Shown here in pieces: positions 34,972 through 42,969 of a stretch of 64,000 bases of DNA. Location: NCBI RefSeq assembly GCF_015223195.1, contig NZ_JADFUA010000002.1, positions 248,001 through 312,000 of the forward strand, read 5' to 3'. This DNA is from Chitinilyticum piscinae. GTDB lineage: Bacteria; Pseudomonadota; Gammaproteobacteria; Burkholderiales; Chitinibacteraceae. The notes beneath the pieces were generated by a model. The model ran no database searches, was not told the DNA's origin, and saw only the letters and a list, made by a program, of their open reading frames with translations. Numbering within the stretch: the stretch's first letter is position 1; every line of letters begins with the position of its first letter. The position numbers and the translations under genes are program-made.

Positions 34972-36038
34972 GTGCACTGGTCAGCGCGCTGATCCTGGCA
35001 GGTGGCCGCGGCCAGCGTCTGGGCGGTGTCGACAAGGGGCTGGCGCTGCTCGCCGGCCGCCCGCTGGTGGCCTGGGTGAGCGATGCGCTGGCCAGCCAGA
35101 CCGAGCCAGTTGGCGACATCCTGATTTCTGCCAACCGTAATCCGGACAGCTATCGGCGCTATGGAACGCGAGTGCTGGCGGATCTGGCTCCGGATTTTCC
35201 CGGCCCGTTGGCCGGCATCGAAGCAGGACTTGCTGTCTGCACTACCCCTTGGCTGCTGGTACTGCCCTGCGATGTGCCGCAACTGCCGGCGGATCTGCTT
35301 GCGCGCCTGCTGGCGGCCGTACAGGAAGGGGCGCCTGCGGCGTATGCCGTCAGCAGCACGCGCAGTCACCCGGCGCTATGCCTGCTCGCTGTGCAGCTGC
35401 TGCCGCATCTGCAGGCGTATCTGGCCAGCGGCCAGCGGCGACTGCAGGGCTGGCTGGATATGGCAGGGGGTATGCCGGTGGCGTTTAGTGATACATTCTT
35501 TCCCAATCTGAATACCCCCGAGGATATCCGCGCCATGAGCGAGACACTGGGCAATCACGAGGGCCTGACGCATTTCAATGCGGCGGGCGACGCACACATG
35601 GTGAATGTCGGCGGCAAGACCCCGACGCAGCGCGTCGCGCGTGCCGCAGGCCGGATCGTCATGCAGCCGGATACGCTGGCAAAGATCGCCGCCGGCACGC
35701 ACAAGAAGGGCGATGTGCTCGGTATCGCGCGCATTGCCGCCATCATGGGCGCCAAGCGTACGGCTGATCTGGTGCCGCTGTGCCATCCGCTGCCGCTGTC
35801 CGGGGTTGAAGTGGCATTCCGGCTGGATGAGGCCGCCAATTGTGTGCACTGCGAAGTGACGGCATCAACCTTTGGCGTCACCGGCGTTGAAATGGAAGCG
35901 CTGACGGCTGTTCAGGTCGCGCTGCTCACCATCTACGACATGTGCAAGGCCGTGGACAAGGGCATGGTCATGGACGGCGTGCGGCTGCTGGAAAAAACCG
36001 GTGGCAAATCCGGGCACTGGCGGGCGGAGGGTGTATGA
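34968..36038 (+). CDS. MobA-MoaC fusion: Mo cofactor guanylyltransferase / cyclic pyranopterin monophosphate synthase
   Basis: 356 residues in one frame. Residues 1-187 are Mob[45 protein letters not shown] and FPNLNTPED. Residues about 196-356 are Moa[44 protein letters not shown], and [29 protein letters not shown] with the catalytic Lys/Asp. The second and last steps of cofactor synthesis are thus joined. An internal ATG (35535, residue 190) with GAGGAT about 10 nt upstream could also give free MoaC. No stop lies between the halves. The end is followed 14 nt later by narX. Confidence 0.9.
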   Translation: MSALVSALILAGGRGQRLGGVDKGLALLAGRPLVAWVSDALASQTEPVGDILISANRNPDSYRRYGTRVLADLAPDFPGPLAGIEAGLAVCTTPWLLVLPCDVPQLPADLLARLLAAVQEGAPAAYAVSSTRSHPALCLLAVQLLPHLQAYLASGQRRLQGWLDMAGGMPVAFSDTFFPNLNTPEDIRAMSETLGNHEGLTHFNAAGDAHMVNVGGKTPTQRVARAAGRIVMQPDTLAKIAAGTHKKGDVLGIARIAAIMGAKRTADLVPLCHPLPLSGVEVAFRLDEAANCVHCEVTASTFGVTGVEMEALTAVQVALLTIYDMCKAVDKGMVMDGVRLLEKTGGKSGHWRAEGV

Positions 36039-36051
36039 GTGTGGGCGACGC

Positions 36052-38004
36052 ATGATGTTCAGTAGCGTGCAGCTGCCGCGCCAGCGGCTTTCCACCCGCG
36101 TGCTCGGCTTTCTGATGCTGACGCTCATGATCGGGCTGAGCGTGATCGGCAGTACGCTGTATCTGTCCTGGCAGCTCGAAGGCGGTGCTGCGGCCATCAA
36201 TGCGGCTGGCAGTCTGCGCAAGCAGACTTACCAGTTGGGGCTGAGCCTGCAGGAATACACTGCAACCCCCGGTCCTGCCCTCAAGCAGCGCATCCTGGAT
36301 GAGCGCGATACTTTTCGTGCGACGCTGACGCTGCTTGACCACGGTGATCCGGCCCGGCCGCTGTATCTGCCGCGCGATGAGGGGGTCAGGGAAATTTTCA
36401 ACGGCATCCGCGCGCAGTTCGACCAGCACATCGCCGTATGGGCCGACGATGCCCTGCAGGGCAAGCCGCTGCCGGCCTGGGCGGAGATGCGCGCCGATTC
36501 GGATCGGTTTGTCGCGCAGGTGGATTCGCTGGTGAGCGAAGTCGAGCGCTACAACGCGCGGCGCACGCTGATGCTGCGCCTGTCGCAAATGGTGCTGATT
36601 GCCATGGCCGTGGTGGGCTGCGTGGCACAGATCTACCTGATGTTCCTGCTGATCTTCCGTCCGCTGGAGCGGCTGCAGGACGGCATGCAGCGCATGGCCC
36701 AGCAGGACCTGAGCGTGCGTCTGCCGGTGGAAACCCGGGATGAATTCGGCGAGCTGGCCGAGGGCTTCAACCGCATGGCTGATCGCCTGTCCGAATCCTA
36801 CGCGACGCTGGAGGCGCGCGTGGCCGACAAGACTGCAACGCTGAACGACCAGAACCGCGAACTGTCGCTGCTGTACGGCTCGACCGCTTTTCTGAATGAA
36901 ATCCACCCCGCGCAGGAGCTGTGTCGCGGCTTTGCCGTGCGCCTGCGCGAATGGTTTGGTGCCGATGCGGCCAGCGTACGGGTACTCGACCCGGCGCAGC
37001 AGAATGCGCACCTGATGATTGCCGACCAGTTGCCCGAAGTCCTGCAGGATGCGCCGCAATGCCGCCAGATCAATGACTGTCTGTGTGGCGAAGTGGTGCA
37101 GAGCAACCATGCGGTCATCCATGATTTTCGGCGAGGCACGCCGGCCGCCAGGGAGCGCGAATGCGAAAAGCAGGGCTTCAGCCAGGTTAGCGCGTTCCCG
37201 ATCCGTGCACGGCAGGAGCAGACCGGGTATTTCAATCTGTATTTCTCCAGTGCGCATGATTTCACTGCCCGCGAGCTGCAATTGCTCGACACGCTGGGCC
37301 ACCATCTGGGCAATGCGCTGGAAAACCTGCGGCTGGCCGCCAGCGAACGCGAACTGGCCGTCACGCAGGAGCGCAATCTGCTGGCGCAGGGGCTGCATGA
37401 CAGCATTGCGCAGGGTCTGTCCTTCCTGAACCTGCAGGTACAGATGCTGGAAGATTCGCTGCGCCGCGATTCGCTGGATGAAGCCCGCGAGATCGTGCCG
37501 CTGCTGCATGCCGGTGTGCAGGAAAGCTACGACGATGTGCGCGATCTGCTGCTGAATTTCCGCAGCCGCCTGGGCGAGGGCGATCTCAACAGCGCGCTGG
37601 AGTCAACCGTGGCCAAGTTCCGCCGGCAAACCGGCATGAAAGTCTCATTCACCAGCAGTGGCCACGGTGTGCCGCTGCCGCCGGACGAGCAGATCCAGAT
37701 TCTCTTCATCCTGCAGGAAGCGTTGTCGAACGTGCGCAAGCACGCCATCGGTGCCGACCAGGTAACGGTGATTTTTGTCGAGGGCCCCGATCTGCAGCTC
37801 ACTGTGCGCGATAACGGCCCGGGTTTTGATGAAGCACTGAAGGCCGAGCGTGCCGAGCGCCACGTCGGCATGCGCATCATGCAAGAACGCGCTGGTCGCG
37901 TTGGTGCCGAACTGCATGTCAGCTCGGTGGCCGGGCAGGGCGTAACGGTAAACCTGCTGTTGCCCGAAGCGCGCCGGCATAAAATCCAGAATACTACCGC
38001 TTGA
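36052..38004 (+). CDS. narX: Nitrate/nitrite sensor histidine kinase NarX
   Basis: 650 residues from the ATG at 36052 (36055 also possible). Two membrane segments (about 20-42 and 180-205) bracket a periplasmic helical sensor with the nitrate-binding P-box-like AAGSLRKQTYQLG. HAMP follows, a GAF-like central module with Cys residues (QCRQINDCLCGE), and the HisKA_3 kinase with GLHDSIAQGLSFL (His449) and HATPase motifs DNGPGFD and GMRIMQERA. It phosphorylates NarL, encoded 9 nt downstream, and is placed next to the cofactor genes. Confidence 0.93.
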   Translation: MMFSSVQLPRQRLSTRVLGFLMLTLMIGLSVIGSTLYLSWQLEGGAAAINAAGSLRKQTYQLGLSLQEYTATPGPALKQRILDERDTFRATLTLLDHGDPARPLYLPRDEGVREIFNGIRAQFDQHIAVWADDALQGKPLPAWAEMRADSDRFVAQVDSLVSEVERYNARRTLMLRLSQMVLIAMAVVGCVAQIYLMFLLIFRPLERLQDGMQRMAQQDLSVRLPVETRDEFGELAEGFNRMADRLSESYATLEARVADKTATLNDQNRELSLLYGSTAFLNEIHPAQELCRGFAVRLREWFGADAASVRVLDPAQQNAHLMIADQLPEVLQDAPQCRQINDCLCGEVVQSNHAVIHDFRRGTPAARERECEKQGFSQVSAFPIRARQEQTGYFNLYFSSAHDFTARELQLLDTLGHHLGNALENLRLAASERELAVTQERNLLAQGLHDSIAQGLSFLNLQVQMLEDSLRRDSLDEAREIVPLLHAGVQESYDDVRDLLLNFRSRLGEGDLNSALESTVAKFRRQTGMKVSFTSSGHGVPLPPDEQIQILFILQEALSNVRKHAIGADQVTVIFVEGPDLQLTVRDNGPGFDEALKAERAERHVGMRIMQERAGRVGAELHVSSVAGQGVTVNLLLPEARRHKIQNTTA

Positions 38005-38013
38005 GGAAACACC

Positions 38014-38664
38014 ATGTCCGATACCCCGATCCGAGTACTGCTGATCGATGACCACACGCTGTTTCGCAGCGGCGTGAAGCTGTTGTTGTCGAAACAGGCT
38101 GACCTGCAGATTGTTGGCGAAGCCAGCGACGGTGCCGAAGGGCTCAAGCGCGTGAACGAGCTGAAACCCGATGTGGTGCTGCTCGATCTCAACATGCCGG
38201 GCCTCTCTGGCCTGGAGGTACTGCAGCTGATCCTGCAGGATTCGCCGGATACGGCGGTGCTGATGCTGACTGTTTCCGAGGACGCCGAAGACCTCGCCAC
38301 CGCACTGCGCAACGGTGCGCGCGGCTACCTGCTGAAAAACATCGACGCCGATTACCTGGTCAACGCCGTGCGCCGTGCGCATGACGGCGAAGCGGTGATC
38401 GCCGAAGGCATGACCGCCAAGCTGGTGCAGCAATTCCGCGCCGCCGGCAGCGCACCCGTCGCGGTGGAAAAGGACAAGCTCACCCCGCGCGAGCGCGAAA
38501 TCCTCGCCTGTCTGGCCCATGGCTCCAGCAACAAGGTGATCGCCCGCCAGCTCGACGTGGCCGAAAGCACCGTGAAAATCCATGTGCAGAACATCCTGAA
38601 AAAGCTCGGGCTATCGAGTCGTGTGCAGGCGGCGGTGTATGCTGTTGAACACGGCATTCAATAA
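38014..38664 (+). CDS. narL: Nitrate/nitrite response regulator NarL
   Basis: 216 residues, as in E. coli NarL. The receiver domain has VLLIDDH and phospho-acceptor Asp58 in VVLLDLNMPG, with Lys in YLLKN. The C-terminal LuxR-type helix-turn-helix has LTPREREILACLAHGSSNKVIARQL. It probably activates narK and narG in this window and represses alternative pathways. Confidence 0.95.
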   Translation: MSDTPIRVLLIDDHTLFRSGVKLLLSKQADLQIVGEASDGAEGLKRVNELKPDVVLLDLNMPGLSGLEVLQLILQDSPDTAVLMLTVSEDAEDLATALRNGARGYLLKNIDADYLVNAVRRAHDGEAVIAEGMTAKLVQQFRAAGSAPVAVEKDKLTPREREILACLAHGSSNKVIARQLDVAESTVKIHVQNILKKLGLSSRVQAAVYAVEHGIQ

Positions 38665-38713
38665 GGGGTTTGGCTCGATACTGGCAAGGGTATTGACCTG
38701 CTAGCTGCCACCC

Positions 38714-38920
38714 ATGGCCAAGAAATTCCCCCTCAATCCCGCCCACCCCGAGCGCATCTGCTGGGGCTGCGACCGCTACTGCGCCGCCGATGACCTGCGC
38801 TGCGGCAACGGTGCCGGCCGCACCCAGCATCCCATGGAAAGCTGGGGCGAGGACTGGGCGACGTGGGAGGGGGAAGAAGAATGCTCTGCCGGAAAGGCTG
38901 TCGCGCAAGCAGACTGTTGA
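38714..38920 (+). CDS. DUF3079 family protein
   Basis: 68 residues. The start MAKKFPLNPAHPERICWGC and the later CGNGAGRTQHPMESWGEDW are the recognisable DUF3079 pattern. Four Cys in CWGCDRYC and RCGNG suggest a small metal-binding protein. Function unknown. It follows narL by 49 nt and precedes the cassette-like segment. Confidence 0.85.
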   Translation: MAKKFPLNPAHPERICWGCDRYCAADDLRCGNGAGRTQHPMESWGEDWATWEGEEECSAGKAVAQADC

Positions 38921-39231
38921 AATTTGTCGGCAGCTAGTGCTAGCGTGGGTTGGACAGTTGCATGCTCCACAGGAAATCCCTTCGGGAGAAGCCCGGACAT
39001 GTGGGAATGCTCATGTTGGGCTTCAAATATTCAGCCCAACGAACTGCAATGCCGCACCCGCAACGTCTCGCGCAGTACATCCAGCAAGCGCGGCGCGGCA
39101 GTCCCATCCGGCTGTGTACTTTCTGACATAATCAGCCTCAAGTATTTGAAAAACAAATAAAAAAATGTGTAGCATGCTGCGTTATACACACAGACAACCC
39201 AAATATACACCTGCACAGGTGTATATTTCAC
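38921..39231. other. Gene-poor segment before the cassette region
   Basis: About 310 bp without a convincing gene. GTTGGGC (39015-39021) and GCCCAAC (39034-39040) form a hairpin with cassette-type core sequences, but I could not assemble a canonical attC from them. GC falls toward the right, where a 13-bp-stem palindrome lies at 39201-39228. Confidence 0.4.
39201..39228. repeat. Perfect inverted repeat at cassette left edge
   Basis: AAATATACACCTG and CAGGTGTATATTT form a 13-bp perfect stem with a CA loop, ending 3 nt before CGTTAGAC, the left cassette junction. It could be a terminator without T-run, a binding site, or a recombination substrate. Confidence 0.6.
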
Positions 39232-39247
39232 GTTAGACGCTTCGACC

Positions 39248-39661
39248 ATGCGCTATCTCACACTAGTCACCGTAATTCTTGGCGCATTGCTTCTTGGGCA
39301 AGTCGCAATTGCCTCTCAAGAGGGAGTTTTAGCGTTTGGAGAGTTTCAGTTCTCCTCCCCTGGTATCGGGGAGTCTGGTCCTGTGGTTGTTTCTGGCGCG
39401 CAGAGCGGAAGTCAAATAACAGCCCTTGCTGTTCAAGCATTCGGAAAAACGATTCGCCTTTCAAAATTCGAACTTTCCAAGCTTAAGGTTGGCTTCATCA
39501 ACGGAATCCAAGTCTCGTACGAAGCCGGCTACAAAGACTTGGGAGGCCGCACTGTTTATTTGGTTCTGTCCAAAGGCTTTACTTCTGGCACAAAAAACAG
39601 CCAGCACATTTCTATAAATGAGCACGGCAAAGTGGAGATCGCGAGTCCAAATGAAAAATAG
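39248..39661 (+). CDS. Cassette-encoded exported protein, unknown
   Basis: 137 residues. Signal peptide RYLTLVTVILGALLLGQVAIAS, then a Gly/Ser-rich beta-type protein with Lys-rich stretches (IRLSKFELSKLKVGF). The ATG lies 15 nt after GTTAGAC, the typical tight spacing of integron cassettes, and the stop is followed within 5 nt by an attC. GC is lower than the surrounding genes. No family is recognised. Confidence 0.65.
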   Translation: MRYLTLVTVILGALLLGQVAIASQEGVLAFGEFQFSSPGIGESGPVVVSGAQSGSQITALAVQAFGKTIRLSKFELSKLKVGFINGIQVSYEAGYKDLGGRTVYLVLSKGFTSGTKNSQHISINEHGKVEIASPNEK

Positions 39662-39664
39662 AGC

Positions 39665-39760
39665 GTCTAACCTTTCGGTCAACCGGTCCGCCCAAAAGCT
39701 GCGCTTTTTGGGCCCCTCCGCGCTGCGCGCTGCGGCGGCCGGTTACCTCCAACGTTAGGT
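39665..39760 (+). other. Integron attC recombination site
   Basis: 96 bp from R'' GTCTAAC (39665) to R' GTTAGGT (39754). The L arms GGTCAACCGGTCCGCC and GGCGGCCGGTTACC pair except for single unpaired bases, the extrahelical-base pattern of attC sites. The centre folds as GCCCAAAA/TTTTTGGGC around GCTGCGC. It separates two cassette genes. No integrase gene is in the window. Confidence 0.8.
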
Positions 39761-39766
39761 CACACG

Positions 39767-40102
39767 ATGAATTGGCGCCCGCTTGCAAACTGCAAGAAAA
39801 AATCTTTTGGAAGAGGTGTGGTATTCCGTTTCCCTGCAAAAGCTCCATTTGAGAAAATCGTCGATTTCATGATTATCGAGGAACATGATTCACCAACGTT
39901 TTATAAGCTGATATGCTCATCTGGCCATCATGCCGGGCAAACCGAGTTGGTGTTTCCAGCCGAAGCAAAACATGAAACTGGCGCAGTATCAGTGGCTTGG
40001 CTAAAGAAGAATTGGCAAACCTGGATTTATCCTGAGTGCGAAGTTGAAGCTGTCAGTTACGTGGACTGTTATCCACCGGGCCACGACGTGAAACCTAACT
40101 AG
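39767..40102 (+). CDS. Cassette-encoded protein resembling an Imm45-type immunity protein
   Basis: 111 residues, starting 13 nt after the attC core. The sequence begins MNWRPLANCKKKSFGRGVVF and ends with WIYPECEVEAVSYVDCYPPG. The spacing of FMIIEEHD, ICSSGHHAGQ, VAWLKKNWQTW and YPEC recalls the Imm45 group of polymorphic-toxin immunity proteins; this is from memory and tentative. No toxin gene is beside it, as is common for cassettes. It ends in ACCTAAC, the R'' half of a second attC whose other half is missing. Confidence 0.6.
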   Translation: MNWRPLANCKKKSFGRGVVFRFPAKAPFEKIVDFMIIEEHDSPTFYKLICSSGHHAGQTELVFPAEAKHETGAVSVAWLKKNWQTWIYPECEVEAVSYVDCYPPGHDVKPN

Positions 40103-40200
40103 CAAGCGTAGCCTGCGCAAGCTGACGTAGGGTTTGCAAACCGCCAGCTTTGCGAACGCGGTCATCCGCCGCGATTACCCGAGTTGTTTATTTGAACGAA
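40093..40200 (+). other. Truncated second attC and cassette right edge
   Basis: ACCTAAC (40093-40099) at the stop of the second cassette gene is an attC R'' core. No GTTRRRY partner follows before mog, so the site appears cut or decayed. The region has GC-rich fragments such as GGTTTGCAAACC. Confidence 0.45.
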
Positions 40201-40269
40201 CGGCCTTGTGGTGCGTAATTCCCCGTGGGTTTTGCGACACCCTACAGTCCACATTTTTACGAGCCCCCC

Positions 40270-40848
40270 ATGTCTGATCCCGTCAAAATCGGCCTTGTTT
40301 CCACCTCCGACCGCGCCAGCCTCGGCGTATATGAGGACAAGGGCATTCCGGCGCTGCGCGAGTGGCTGTCTGGCGCTTTGCTCAATCCCTGCGAATTTGT
40401 CGAGCGGCTGATTGCGGATGAGCAGGCCAACATCGAGGCGGCGCTGATTGAACTGGTTGACGAGCACGGCTGCGATCTGGTGCTGACCACCGGCGGCACC
40501 GGGCCGGCGATTCGTGACGTCACTCCTGATGCCACGCTGGCGGTGGCCGACCGCGTGATGCCGGGCTTCGGCGAGCAGATGCGCCAAGTTAGCCTGCATT
40601 ATGTGCCGACCGCGATTCTCAGCCGGCAGGTGGGGGTGATCCGCGGGCGCTGCCTGATTCTGAATCTGCCGGGCCAGCCCAAGTCGATCAAGGAAACGCT
40701 GGAAGGCGTGAAGGATGCCGAGGGCAAGACGCTGGTGCATGGCGTGTTTGCCGCCGTGCCGTATTGCGTGCAGCTGTTGGAAGGCCCGTATCTGGAAACG
40801 CGCGCCGAGGTGGTGGCCGCATTCCGCCCGAAATCTGCGCAGCGATAA
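40270..40848 (+). CDS. mog: Molybdopterin adenylyltransferase Mog
   Basis: 192 residues from the ATG at 40270. MoaB/Mog fold: IGLVSTSDRAS at the start, then LVLTTGGTGPAIRDVTPDATLAVADRVMPGF split around the substrate-binding loop, and the Mog-specific LNLPGQPKSIKETLEGV. It adenylylates molybdopterin before MoeA acts. It is cut off from the other Moco genes by the narXL and cassette segments. Confidence 0.93.
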   Translation: MSDPVKIGLVSTSDRASLGVYEDKGIPALREWLSGALLNPCEFVERLIADEQANIEAALIELVDEHGCDLVLTTGGTGPAIRDVTPDATLAVADRVMPGFGEQMRQVSLHYVPTAILSRQVGVIRGRCLILNLPGQPKSIKETLEGVKDAEGKTLVHGVFAAVPYCVQLLEGPYLETRAEVVAAFRPKSAQR

Positions 40849-40852
40849 TGCG

Positions 40853-40901
40853 GGGTATATGGGTGTAGCCATTTTCTGATAATGGCTATGGTCATATACA
40901 T
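40853..40901. repeat. 49-bp bipartite palindrome, copy after mog
   Basis: GGGTAT at 40853 and ATACAT at 40896, beginning 5 nt after the mog stop. The inner GTAGCCATT and AATGGCTATG pair well around TTCTGAT, so it can form a strong hairpin and may act as a terminator for mog. Confidence 0.8.
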
Positions 40902-40958
40902 GGCTATCTATATTGTGGCGGTCTACTCGTGCGGGTTGGGCGCCGGAGTGCCGCGCCC

Positions 40959-41204
40959 TTAATCCTGCCCGCGCTGCTGTTGCGCTTCGCGGCGCAGCCG
41001 GGCGTCGAGTTCTTCGACCTTGGCGCGTGCCCATGGCGTGCGGCGCAGGAATTTCAGGCTGGATTTGATCGAGGGCTCGTTGTGGAAGCACTGGATGGGA
41101 ATCTGCCGAGCCAGCTCCTTCCAGCCGAAATAGTCCACCAGATCGAGCAGCATGCGCTCCAGCGTGATGCCGTGTTGCGGGTTGTTCTTTTGCGTCTCGT
41201 TCAT
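40959..41204 (-). CDS. VF530-type (DUF2132) small protein
   Basis: 81 residues from the ATG at 41204; the frame is open much further upstream but homology begins at MNETQKNNPQHGITLERML. The core LVDYFGWKELARQIPIQCFH and PSIKSSLKFLRRTPWARAKVEEL is the DUF2132/VF530 pattern, a small helical fold proposed to bind DNA. It has an Arg/Gln-rich C-terminal tail. Confidence 0.85.
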   Translation of the reverse strand: MNETQKNNPQHGITLERMLLDLVDYFGWKELARQIPIQCFHNEPSIKSSLKFLRRTPWARAKVEELDARLRREAQQQRGQD

Positions 41205-41358
41205 CGGCGTTGTCTGTCTGGTGAATGCGGAAAGCTGGGCAGTATATGCGCCACAGCGTTTCTGCCCAAGCAGCCACAGGGGCGGCCTGCGACCGGTTGC
41301 ACCGGCGTGTTGCGGATTCTGGCGGAACTGGCCGCGCTTTGGGGTATGCCAGCCTGCC

Positions 41359-41407
41359 ATGTATAAGCCGGAAGCACAGGCATGCCATCGCTTATGGGTT
41401 GATACCC
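41359..41407. repeat. 49-bp bipartite palindrome, copy upstream of VF530-type gene
   Basis: ATGTAT at 41359 and exact ATACCC at 41402; read on the minus strand it starts GGGTAT and ends ATACAT, like the copies at 21510 and 40853. The length is exactly 49 bp. Confidence 0.65.
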
Positions 41408-41475
41408 TGTTTGGTATTTGTGTTTGCACCGACTTTGCCCGTGTGGCTGTACGGTGCTTCGCCGTTTGGCCGTGC

Positions 41476-41489
41476 TGATGTCGATCAAG
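41476..41489. promoter_or_regulatory. FNR/ANR-box-like site upstream of narK1
   Basis: CTGATGTCGATCAA matches the FNR consensus TTGAT-N4-ATCAA at nine of ten defined positions. It lies about 180 bp before narK1, consistent with oxygen control of nitrate transport. Confidence 0.55.
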
Positions 41490-41511
41490 CCCACCGCAAT
41501 CAGCGAGCCGC

Positions 41512-41531
41512 CTAGTTCGAAGGAACTAGGG
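41512..41531. promoter_or_regulatory. Inverted repeat CCTAGTTC-N4-GAACTAGG upstream of narK1
   Basis: A perfect 8-bp inverted repeat with a GAAG spacer about 135 bp before narK1. A related AGGACTAGTTCCTCCTAG lies about 110 bp before narG (53911-53928). The two share the AGGAAC/ACTAG core, so a common nitrate or redox regulator may bind both. It does not match the E. coli NarL heptamer well. Confidence 0.5.
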
Positions 41532-41667
41532 TGACCACGTCGTTTGGTGGCTTGGCTCTAGCCCGCTTGCGCGGGAACTCTGCACCCATTGATGAATGCC
41601 GCCCGGTGCCTGTCGCTCGTATGCTTTGTCCATATGCCTTGAAGGGTTTTCAGGACGGGAGACGGAC

Positions 41668-42951
41668 ATGACTGCAAGCACGCATGCCGGCCGCAAGTGG
41701 TCGGTACTGGTGGCCAGTACGCTGGCGTTCACTGTCTGTTTCACCGTATGGATGATGTTCGCGGTGATCGGCATTCCGATCAAGAGCACGCTGGGCCTGA
41801 ATGAAACCGAGTTCGGCCTGCTGACGGCGATGCCGGTGCTGACCGGCTCGCTGGTGCGGGTGCCGCTGGGCATCTGGACCGACCGCTTCGGTGGGCGGGT
41901 GGTGCTGTTTGTGCTGATGCTGGCCACCGTGATTCCGATCTGGCTGATTTCCTATGCCACGGCCTACTGGCATTTCCTGGTGCTGGGCCTGTTTGTCGGG
42001 CTGGCGGGTGGTTCCTTTTCGGTGGGCACGCCGTATGTGGCGCGCTGGTTCGGCAAGAGCCAGCAAGGTCTGGCGATGGGGATTTTCGGCGCCGGCAATT
42101 CTGGCGCGGCGGTCAACAAGTTCATCGCGCCGGTGCTGATCGCGGCCTATGGCTGGGTGGTGGTGCCGCAGGTGTATGCGGTGGGCATGCTGCTGATGGC
42201 GGTGGCATTCTGGTTCCTGAGCAGTACCGATCCCAGCCATCACAGCGGCGCAGGCATCAGCTTCGGCAAACAGCTGTCGATGCTCAAGGATGCCAGGGTA
42301 TGGCGCTACAGCCAGTATTACTCGGTAGTTTTCGGCGGATACGTCGGTCTGTCGCTGTGGCTGGTGAAGTATTACGTCACTGAATACAACCTGGATATCC
42401 GGCATGCCGCGCTGCTGGCGGCGTGTTTTTCGCTGCCGGGCGGGGTGTTGCGGGCACTGGGTGGCTGGCTGTCCGACAGGTTTGGTGCCTACAAGGTCAC
42501 CTGGGGTGTGATGTGGGTGATGTGGGTGGCGTTGTTCCTGCTGTCCTATCCGCAGACCGCGATGATCGTCCAGACCACTCGAGGCCCGCTCGCGATGGAA
42601 ATCGGCCTGTCGGTTGTGCCCTTTACCGTGCTGCTGTTCGTGGTGGGTATCGCCATGGCGATCGGCAAGGCCTCTGTCTTCAAGTTCATTTCCGACGATT
42701 TCAGCAGCAATATCGGTGCAGTCTCTGGTGTAGTCGGGCTGGCCGGCGGGCTGGGCGGCTTCATCCTGCCGATCATGTTTGGTGCGCTGCTTGATCTCAC
42801 CGGTGTGCGTTCCAGCTGTTTCATGCTGCTGTATGGCACCGTGTGCGTCAGCCTGGTGTGGATGCATTTCAGTTTCAAACCCCTGGCCGAAGCGGAAGCC
42901 ATCCGCCATGCGTCGGCGCAGAAAACCGCCGCAGCCAGTGGCAAGCTTTAA
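41668..42951 (+). CDS. narK: NarK1-type nitrate/proton symporter
   Basis: 427 residues from the ATG at 41668. An MFS protein with 12 membrane helices; conserved nitrate-porter segments include the Gly-rich GAGNSGAAVNKFIAP and GVVGLAGGLGGFILP motifs, PLGIWTDRFGGR (MFS motif A) and the substrate-binding Arg in helix 2 (GSLVRVPLG). The shorter form with helix 1 starting SVLVASTLAF fits the NarK1/NasA-like subgroup. narK2 follows 18 nt later, making a tandem pair as in Pseudomonas and Paracoccus. A degenerate 49-bp repeat lies inside (42296-42344). Confidence 0.9.
   Translation: MTASTHAGRKWSVLVASTLAFTVCFTVWMMFAVIGIPIKSTLGLNETEFGLLTAMPVLTGSLVRVPLGIWTDRFGGRVVLFVLMLATVIPIWLISYATAYWHFLVLGLFVGLAGGSFSVGTPYVARWFGKSQQGLAMGIFGAGNSGAAVNKFIAPVLIAAYGWVVVPQVYAVGMLLMAVAFWFLSSTDPSHHSGAGISFGKQLSMLKDARVWRYSQYYSVVFGGYVGLSLWLVKYYVTEYNLDIRHAALLAACFSLPGGVLRALGGWLSDRFGAYKVTWGVMWVMWVALFLLSYPQTAMIVQTTRGPLAMEIGLSVVPFTVLLFVVGIAMAIGKASVFKFISDDFSSNIGAVSGVVGLAGGLGGFILPIMFGALLDLTGVRSSCFMLLYGTVCVSLVWMHFSFKPLAEAEAIRHASAQKTAAASGKL
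42296..42344. repeat. 49-bp bipartite palindrome, degenerate copy inside narK1
   Basis: GGGTAT at 42296 and ATACGT at 42339; left arm GGGTATGGCGCTACAGCC resembles the arms at 8431 and 18487. It encodes RVWRYSQYYSVVFGGYV, a conserved transporter segment. Confidence 0.5.
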
Positions 42952-42969
42952 TCAACGAGGAGAACCATA

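Larger units (their letters stand above)
41205..41667. other. 463-bp control region between the VF530-type gene and narK1
   Basis: It holds, left to right, a 49-bp repeat (41359-41407), an FNR-box-like site (41476-41489) and an inverted repeat CCTAGTTC/GAACTAGG (41512-41531). No gene with support was found in it; open frames across it are extensions of the VF530-type gene. Confidence 0.6.

Noticed and set aside
38921-39040. A third attC formed by GTTGGGC/GCCCAAC at 39015-39040
   Set aside because: The cores are in the wrong order for one attC, and the distance from GCCCAAC to GTTAGAC (about 200 bp) is too long with no pairing L arms.
41205-41429. N-terminal extension of the VF530-type protein (75 residues upstream of 41204)
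   Set aside because: Homology starts at the Met encoded at 41204; the extension has no family similarity and covers a 49-bp repeat.
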